This document shows positions 58,540 through 64,000 of a stretch of 64,000 nucleotides of DNA, piece by piece. The notes below the pieces were generated by a model. That model had not been told where the DNA came from, searched no databases, and worked only from the letters and a program-made list of their open reading frames with translations. Within the stretch, counting starts at the first letter, position 1; each line of letters starts with the position of its first letter. Position numbers and translations under genes: made by a program. This DNA comes from Paramecium octaurelia. Lineage: Eukaryota > Ciliophora > Oligohymenophorea > Peniculida > Parameciidae. Location of the stretch: NCBI GenBank assembly GCA_905182995.1, contig CAJJDP010000036.1, positions 62,001 through 126,000 of the forward strand, written 5' to 3'.

Positions 58540-59713
58540 TGATTTCTCTATATTATAATTGCTCAAAATTCTCAAATTAATTTATTAAGCTTCTGCCTTT
58601 ATAAATGTTTAAAGGTCAAATGGATTTTTTTATCTAAAAAATACTCAATTATTTTAAAATTTCTTACTTGAGTAGTAAAAGAAGATAAAAAAATTGTATA
58701 AAATATTATATTAAAAAGAATATCCTTTGCACATACGAATTTTACACTTATAATAGTATAGATGCATCTTATTATAATGTAATATAATAAAATTATAGAT
58801 GTTTCAATCTGAGATCATAAAAGTTGGTCTAATTATCTTTCATAATAATTCATTGTAGATTATTAATTTAATAATTTATTAATTACAATTTATACTAAAA
58901 AAAATGAAATTTCGGTTTCTTATGTTTATTCTTTGAAAAAAAATACCTTTATCTAAATTTTAGAATTTCTTATTTATTAAAACCTTTGAATGCTTTTTTT
59001 TACGAATCAATTTTATTTAGCTTCATTAGATTCTGGAATTATTTTAGTAAAATTTCATAAACTCAATTGTTAATAAAGTTCATTATATTTATTATTATTG
59101 AAATATTACTGGTGTATATGAAAGATATTGAGAGGCTAATAACATTAGAGATTCTTAATATCAGATTTGTATTTTTTATATTAACGAAAAGGTTGATGAT
59201 CAAACGATTAGCCCAAAATCCAATTATTTAAATAGATTAAATTGACATAAAGAGGAACAATATTAAATTGTGGAATATTTCATAAAATATCGCCAAACAC
59301 TTCTAATCTGTATTCTTCTATATTGAATTATCAAATTTTCAATAGCTCCAAGATAAAATTTTAAGATTATTATTAACATGTTTAAATTGTTGAATTAAAA
59401 ATTTTACACTAAATAGAATGATTGTATTTGTTTGGAATAACAGAAATGATCAAATTTTCATTATTAATAATATTAATAAATTAATTTTTTCTGTAGATCA
59501 TTTTATATTTCGAAATTTAATTAAAAAATATTCAGAGGACAATCAAATATAGATAATAAATTACATGTGATAGGAATATGTCTTAAATATTAATGAAGAT
59601 TAAAAAATCTTTTATTTAATAGTTAATCATTTTTCTTTCAATTTAGTCTATTCTTTAAAGAATGAAAATTAATAATTTATTGAGACTCATTATTTATAAA
59701 TTTATTTCTTAAA
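58540..59713. other. Gene-poor AT-rich stretch of 1.17 kb
   Basis: No confident gene. A plus-strand frame at 59119-59400 (MKDIERLITLEILNIRFVFF) is open for about 90 codons but is rich in Ile, Leu, Asn and Lys, as expected from base composition alone. No RNA gene or tandem repeat is visible. Confidence 0.4.
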
Positions 59714-60265
59714 ATGAATGACTAATTAAAAAGGATGGAAAAAGGGAAGAATAACAGATGCAGATTGCTACATAAAGTTTATACTCAAAAAAAGAAGGCA
59801 CCATTAAATAATATGAGTTTCCAAATAAGAGTTTAGAATATGATAAAGCAGATTCGAGTTGATTAAATTGAGAGAAGTCGCTGCTTAAGTGAATACGAAA
59901 ATAAGTTTCCATACATCTCAAGATTGAATCCAATTTCCAGACCTTAAAACATAGAACCTTTAAATTTAAAGCTAAGCACAATTCGCACTACTTCTCGATA
60001 AAGCAACTTAATTATTGATGGGCCTATTAAGAGAGAGTAATAAAAAAATAACTCTCAAGCAAGTTTAGATTCAAATCTTAGGCTTACCTCGAGTCCTTAA
60101 AGATTTTATAATAAGAATAAAGTCTCAATATAGGCATTAATGTTGAAAGATATGATTACTTTAAAAGAATAGAAAATAAAAATAGACTAGCGAACACAAG
60201 CAGAATCAAATTTTTTCTAAAATATATCTAGTTGGTCTAGAAAGTCTTCTGATAGTATTATTTGA
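59714..60265 (+). CDS. Uncharacterised basic protein, 183 residues
   Basis: Intronless frame of 184 codons from ATG at 59714 (MNDQLKRMEKGKNNRCRLLH). Rich in Lys, Arg, Ser and Asn throughout, with few hydrophobic clusters. Segments include SRCLSEYENKFPYISRLNPI and LSTIRTTSRQSNLIIDGPIK, and a C-terminal helix KDMITLKEQKIKIDQR. No domain, signal peptide or membrane segment. The GC content is slightly higher than the flanks, which supports coding. Confidence 0.65.
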
Positions 60266-60662
60266 TTTGTATATATACCCTTGTTCTTGTTAGGTTTTAA
60301 TGATTTAATTAATATCTCTCTTCTAATTTATACTAATTCTATTGCAGTTTGAATTGAAAATCATTTATATTCTTAATAGTTCACTGAAATCTAAATGAAT
60401 AGTAATCCTAAGTAGAATTATTTATCTTATATTTGAAACTTTGCTATGCTTTTTAAATTAGACGATCTTTGAGTAGCTTTATTAAAGGTAATTTGATGAG
60501 AAAACTAGAACCATTGTATTTTATATATAATGAAAAAATTAATTATACCAATTTTCTTAGCCAATGAAATGATTTGTAAAGAAAATAAAAATAATCTTAG
60601 AATAAGAGAGAATCAAATTGCTATTTATTTATTTGTTTGAATAATTTACTATATTGTATTAA
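60266..60662. other. AT-rich stretch between convergent genes, no gene seen
   Basis: About 400 bp between two stop codons facing each other. No protein-like frame and no RNA-gene pattern. Confidence 0.5.
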
Positions 60663-60965
60663 TCATTTGGGTACGTCCTTCTTTCTTTATCTTCTTTATT
60701 CAACTTATTTCTTTCTTTCCTCTTCAATTAAATCCTTTCTTCCTGCATGCCAATTTGGTCCTTTTCTCTTTTATTAAGGTCCTGTTCCAGCAACAGCTGT
60801 TCCAAATCTAATATATTATTTCATACATCAAAACCTTCTGTTGAAGCAAATTCTTTTGTATGCTCTGCCTTTTGGAATTTTGTGTCTTCTAACTTACTTC
60901 TCAATTTTTGGTGTTTGTTTTCTGACTTTACCTGCTTTGGCCAATGTTCCGTGAAGTTTTCCCAT
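60663..60965 (-). CDS. RPS30: 40S ribosomal protein eS30 (RPS30)
   Basis: Small-subunit ribosomal protein near the mRNA entry/decoding side. ATG at 60965, TGA at 60663-60665, with a 27-nt intron at 60808-60834; 91 residues. The core MGKLHGTLAKAGKVRKQTPK followed by GRAYKRICFNRRFGTAVAGT is the eS30 signature (human KVHGSLARAGKVRGQTPK and KRRMQYNRRFVNVV). There is no ubiquitin-like (FAU) domain at the N-terminus, as expected outside animals. The C-terminus carries about 25 extra charged residues (RKDLIEEERKKQVEQRRQRK) compared with the usual 59-63 residue protein; this could be a ciliate extension. Confidence 0.92.
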
Positions 60966-61090
60966 AATAATTATTTTTAATAAAAAGATTTAAAATTTTT
61001 TGATTAATCAATCAGATTGCAGTCTCTATGGGTGTACTTTACTAAATGAATTTGCAGAGATAAATAATAAACTAAAAGTCGATATAATTT

Positions 61091-62511
61091 ATGATTAGAT
61101 TCAATGATATTCTTAATAAAAACAAAGAACCTGAATTCTAACAATATATACTAAACAATAATTAAGATAAATGTAAGATTGCTTTTAAAATTGAATAGAA
61201 CAAAAGTAAATCTCCAAATTGTTTAAAGTACATTTAAATTGAATTTCCTTAGAATGAAAAAATGAATTTATCATAATTGTATTTAATTTTTCATAAAATT
61301 GTATAAAGTGGAAATACATAACAAATTGAAAATATAATATAAGTACATTTTTTAAATTGAATAAGTCTTAAGAGTGTTGTTCTACTAGAATAAAATATAG
61401 TTAATAAACTAAATTAAAAGTTGAATTATTAATTAAAATAATAATATTATATTCTAATAACATTCCCATATCTATTCAGTAGGCCTTTTTCAGAAAAAAC
61501 AAGTAAGCGCATATTCTAATTACTTTTATTTATGTTTACAATAGTTTACTATTTACTAATTTATTAGCAAAAGTTATTGGGCTAAATATTTAAGAAAGAG
61601 AAATAACTTCAGCTTCTTAATTAATAAAAACAAAGTGCAAATTAAAATAAAGGTAAAATTCTACTTATTTGACTCAAGCACAGCGCTTATATTGGCTTAT
61701 AATAAATGTTATTTTCAATTTATAAATGAAAACTAAGCTTTAGAACTTAATGAAGAATGAACAAATCAAAATAATGATTATTGAAGACCTAAATTATTAT
61801 TACCAATAAGTGTATTATTAGAATTCGAAATCAAAAAATTAAAATTTTATACTTTAAAAAAGGATTCACTTGCAAAATGGACAAATATTATGATACAAAC
61901 TAAAATTAAAAATAGAACTAAAAAAGAATGAAAAAAAAAGTTAAAAATCATTCAATAAATTGTAATGTCACTTAAATAAAGAGACATTTAAAAAAATGAA
62001 ATCAAAGTAGAGAAGTCAAAGGTGAGTTTAATATGTTAATTTTCATTTGAATTAATTCGGATTCCAGTAAGGTAAAAAAATAGATTCATAATATATATAG
62101 AGGAGAGTTCTGTTAACATAAATAATGTTTTAGTCTGAATAGTTATTTAGAACTGATGTTTGCGATGGAACATAAAAAGTGGGTTTGCCCAATTTGTAAG
62201 AAAGTGTGTTTTAATTTTATAATCGACAAATATTAGTAATGGATTCTGGATAGAGTGCGATAATTAGAGATAAATGTTGAAAGTGTCACTTTGAATTAGG
62301 ATGTAAACAATTAAATAAGTATAAGGGAAGAGTAGATAAAGAAGATCCTCTATGCTAGATTATCTCAGAGGGCAAAATAAGGGATTATAATGATGTTATC
62401 AAATGGGGATTCACCTAATTTTAAAGAAAGAGCAGAGAAATAGATGAGGATGATAACGGAAGTTCTATAGTTTTAGGGAGAAATGAAGGACAGACAATTA
62501 TAATTGAATGA
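61091..62511 (+). CDS. PIAS/Siz-type SUMO E3 ligase with SP-RING finger
   Basis: Transfers SUMO from UBC9 to nuclear substrates. The firm part is the SP-RING at about 62035-62240: KVSLICQFSFELIRIPVRGE, then CQHKQCFSLNSYLELMFA and KKWVCPICKKVCFNFIIDKY, with zinc ligands in C-x-H-x2-C ... C-x2-C order and the PIAS-like WVCPVC and IIDxxxxxIL positions. A 28-nt intron inside the finger (near 62074-62101) is needed. The end, DDNGSSIVLGRNEGQTIIIE, has two hydrophobic-acidic stretches like SUMO-interacting motifs. ATG at 61091 (MIRFNDILNKNKEPEFQQYI) is the likely start, but the exon structure between 61350 and 61980, where a PINIT domain is expected, is only partly resolved. Confidence 0.78.
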
Positions 62512-62567
62512 TAATATAAATCCTTCATATTTATATAAATAAATTTATTAGAAAATAAAAGACTAAA

Positions 62568-63367
62568 ATGGAAGAAAAACAATTGACATTTTCTTAAAGA
62601 CATGCTTAGAAATTTAATGGGGCATTAATAGAGATGATATCTATGGCTTTATTTGCTTATGGGTAAGAAAAATGTGAGAATTTAGGATTGTATGCTCAGA
62701 AGGAAAGGATGGTAAGATAGCGTTAGCATTTTTCGGATCTTTAGCCTTATGTGCACCAATTAGTGGTGGACATATAAATCCAGCAGTAATTTAGATGTAA
62801 TAAATAGGTGACATTAGCAATGTGGCTGACTAGATAAATATCAACTGGTACTTGTTTACTATATTGGATTGCTTAACTGATTGGTGCATTTGGTGGGGGA
62901 TTCTTTTGCTATATGGTTTTGGGATAAATCAATAGTCCTATGGTGACTGATTTGAACTTTCATTGGATAATTGCAGACTTATGTGGTGAAGCTCTTGGAT
63001 CCTTCTCTTTCATTCTGATGATATTAATCTAATGTAAGATCTCTAAATAATTGAAAGGCAATCCCAAAACAACTTTCTCTGATAAGCCAATTGCTAGTAT
63101 AATTCTTATAACTCTGTCATTGCATTTATCAAGATGTTACACTTCACATTCTGGAGGTATCAAGAAGCAAAAATATATATAGGTTGTTTGAATCCTGGGA
63201 TGGCAGTGGCCTTGGAATTATTTTAGGTCTTAAAGACTAATGAGGTTGAGAGATTGGATTCTATGTGGGTATTCATAGCTGGACCTTTTGCTGGAGCCAT
63301 AGTTGCTGTTATATTCTTTAAATTAATTTATTAACCAGCATTTAATAGATATTATAAGAATGCATGA
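62568..63367 (+). CDS. Aquaporin (MIP family) with NPA and NPG pore motifs
   Basis: Channel protein of 242 residues; introns of 23, 22 and 26 nt leave exactly 243 codons. The first pore loop is canonical (SGGHINPAVTLAMWLTRQ). The second reads HSGGCLNPGMAVALELFQ, with Gly replacing Ala in NPA. Six membrane segments are visible, including LLYWIAQLIGAFGGGFFCYM and MWVFIAGPFAGAIVAVIFF. The Arg that normally follows the second NPA is not present, so the selectivity filter is unusual and small solutes such as glycerol or peroxide could be carried instead of water. It begins 56 bp after the SUMO ligase stop. It is related to the aquaporin at 23774. Confidence 0.9.
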
Positions 63368-63402
63368 TATATATAAACAATTTTATTAATTTTAATTTAA
63401 TA

Positions 63403-64000
63403 TCAACACCACTACTAGACATATTGCCAAACACAAATTACAGCTGATATATGTACATTTAAAGATCGAATAACTCCATACTGAGGGATCTCAACACAAT
63501 TATCCATTAGTTCTATGTATTCAATAGGTAATCCAGTCTTTTCTCTACCCAACACTAAAACAGTCTTCTTGTCAAATTTGAAATTCACAATTGATTTGCT
63601 CTAACTTGTTTATTCTAATGCTACTAATTGATAACCTTATAGTCTCTTTAGTTACAAGTAATTCATTAAATGATCTTCCTTGATTTCCAAAATTGGTAAA
63701 TGCTATTCAGCACTAACACTAACAGCCTAATACTATTCATCCTATAGGATCTTTTTGTTGGGTAACACTAATTCTCTGCATCCAAATATTTCACAAGTTC
63801 TAGTCAGATGACCAAAGTTAGGTATTTTCTCTAACAAAGTTGCTACAACAATAATGTCTCCTACAATTTATCTTGGTTGATATGCCTTAAATAAATCAAA
63901 TTAATCCATTATCAAGTTGATTTTCCTTTAGAAATTTAATTATTGCGAATATTGTGTACTCAACTATTATCTTTCAACATATTAAAACCAAGGAGGAGGG
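63403..64000 (-). CDS. TARBP1: TARBP1/Trm3-like tRNA 2'-O-methyltransferase, 3' part (truncated by window end)
   Basis: SpoU-family enzyme that methylates the ribose of G18 in tRNA using S-adenosylmethionine. The 5' end lies beyond 64000. The visible C-terminal 199 codons read PPWFQYVERQQL..., then FQRKIN and IVGDIIVVATLLEKIPNFGH (motif 1, human LIVVASLIDKPTNLGGL), LTRTCEIFGCRELVLPN, VSVSAEQHLPILEIKEDHL, the SAM knot motifs VLVLGREKTGLP (motif 2) and IPQYGVIRSLNVHISAVI (motif 3). TGA at 63403-63405. Full-length members are 1400-1600 residues, with an N-terminal helical repeat region that is not in the window. Confidence 0.92.

Noticed and set aside
59119-59400. Plus-strand frame of about 90 codons starting MKDIERLIT
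   Set aside because: Open frames of this length are common when TGA is the only stop; no introns, motif or composition bias supports it.
1-64000. tRNA or rRNA genes, CRISPR arrays, insertion sequences, telomeric repeats
   Set aside because: I scanned for T-loop-like sequences, regular spacer arrays, terminal inverted repeats with transposase and CCCCAA/CCCAAA-type repeats and found none that stood out; a covariance-model search would be decisive for tRNAs.

Overview
The window is from the macronuclear genome of a ciliate, almost certainly Paramecium (the aurelia complex fits best). Conserved proteins such as VPS33, INTS11, GCLC and the proteasome beta2 subunit read through dozens of TAA and TAG codons placed where glutamine is expected, and every gene I could close ends at TGA (ciliate nuclear code, table 6). 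Introns are about 19-30 nt and mostly GTA...TAG. Genes are packed on both strands with short gaps. No telomeric repeats are visible, so this is an internal piece of a chromosome. Coordinates are genomic spans with introns included; protein lengths are hand estimates after removing the introns I could recognise.

1-13.6 kb: a 1392-residue secreted or ER protein with a 48-glutamine run, VPS33, an SNF1/AMPK-like kinase, ribosomal protein uS12 (RPS23), a coiled-coil protein, Integrator subunit 11 and an unknown protein. 13.7-23.5 kb: an LRR protein, a small ORF, a CTD-type phosphatase, a protein joining a dead kinase-like domain to leucine-rich repeats, a double CCCH zinc-finger protein and a long coiled-coil protein. 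23.7-33.2 kb: a divergent aquaporin, a PP2C phosphatase, an ESCRT-III subunit (CHMP1-like), small coiled-coil proteins, an SF-assemblin, an unknown protein and glutamate-cysteine ligase.

33.2-47.2 kb: three small unknowns, ribophorin II, a radial spoke RSP4/6 protein, proteasome beta2, a DnaJ protein, an unknown protein, an EF-hand/PH/kinase protein with the CDPK7 layout, then a gene-poor stretch with a decayed WD40-like fragment. 47.2-64 kb: an HP1-like chromodomain protein, a casein kinase 1, a B-box protein, several coiled-coil or unknown proteins, an LC8 dynein light chain, eS30, a PIAS-type SUMO ligase, a second aquaporin and the 3' part of a TARBP1/Trm3 tRNA methyltransferase.

The genes do not form an operon or one pathway. 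Recurring themes are membrane traffic (VPS33, CHMP1, ribophorin II), cilia and cytoskeleton (RSP4/6, SF-assemblin, LC8, coiled-coil proteins), signalling kinases and phosphatases, and chromatin or RNA control (HP1-like, PIAS, INTS11, CTD phosphatase). The most unusual items are the pseudokinase-LRR protein, the aquaporin that has lost its first NPA motif, an in-frame TGA between PH and kinase domains, and divergent gene pairs with 10-41 bp between start codons.
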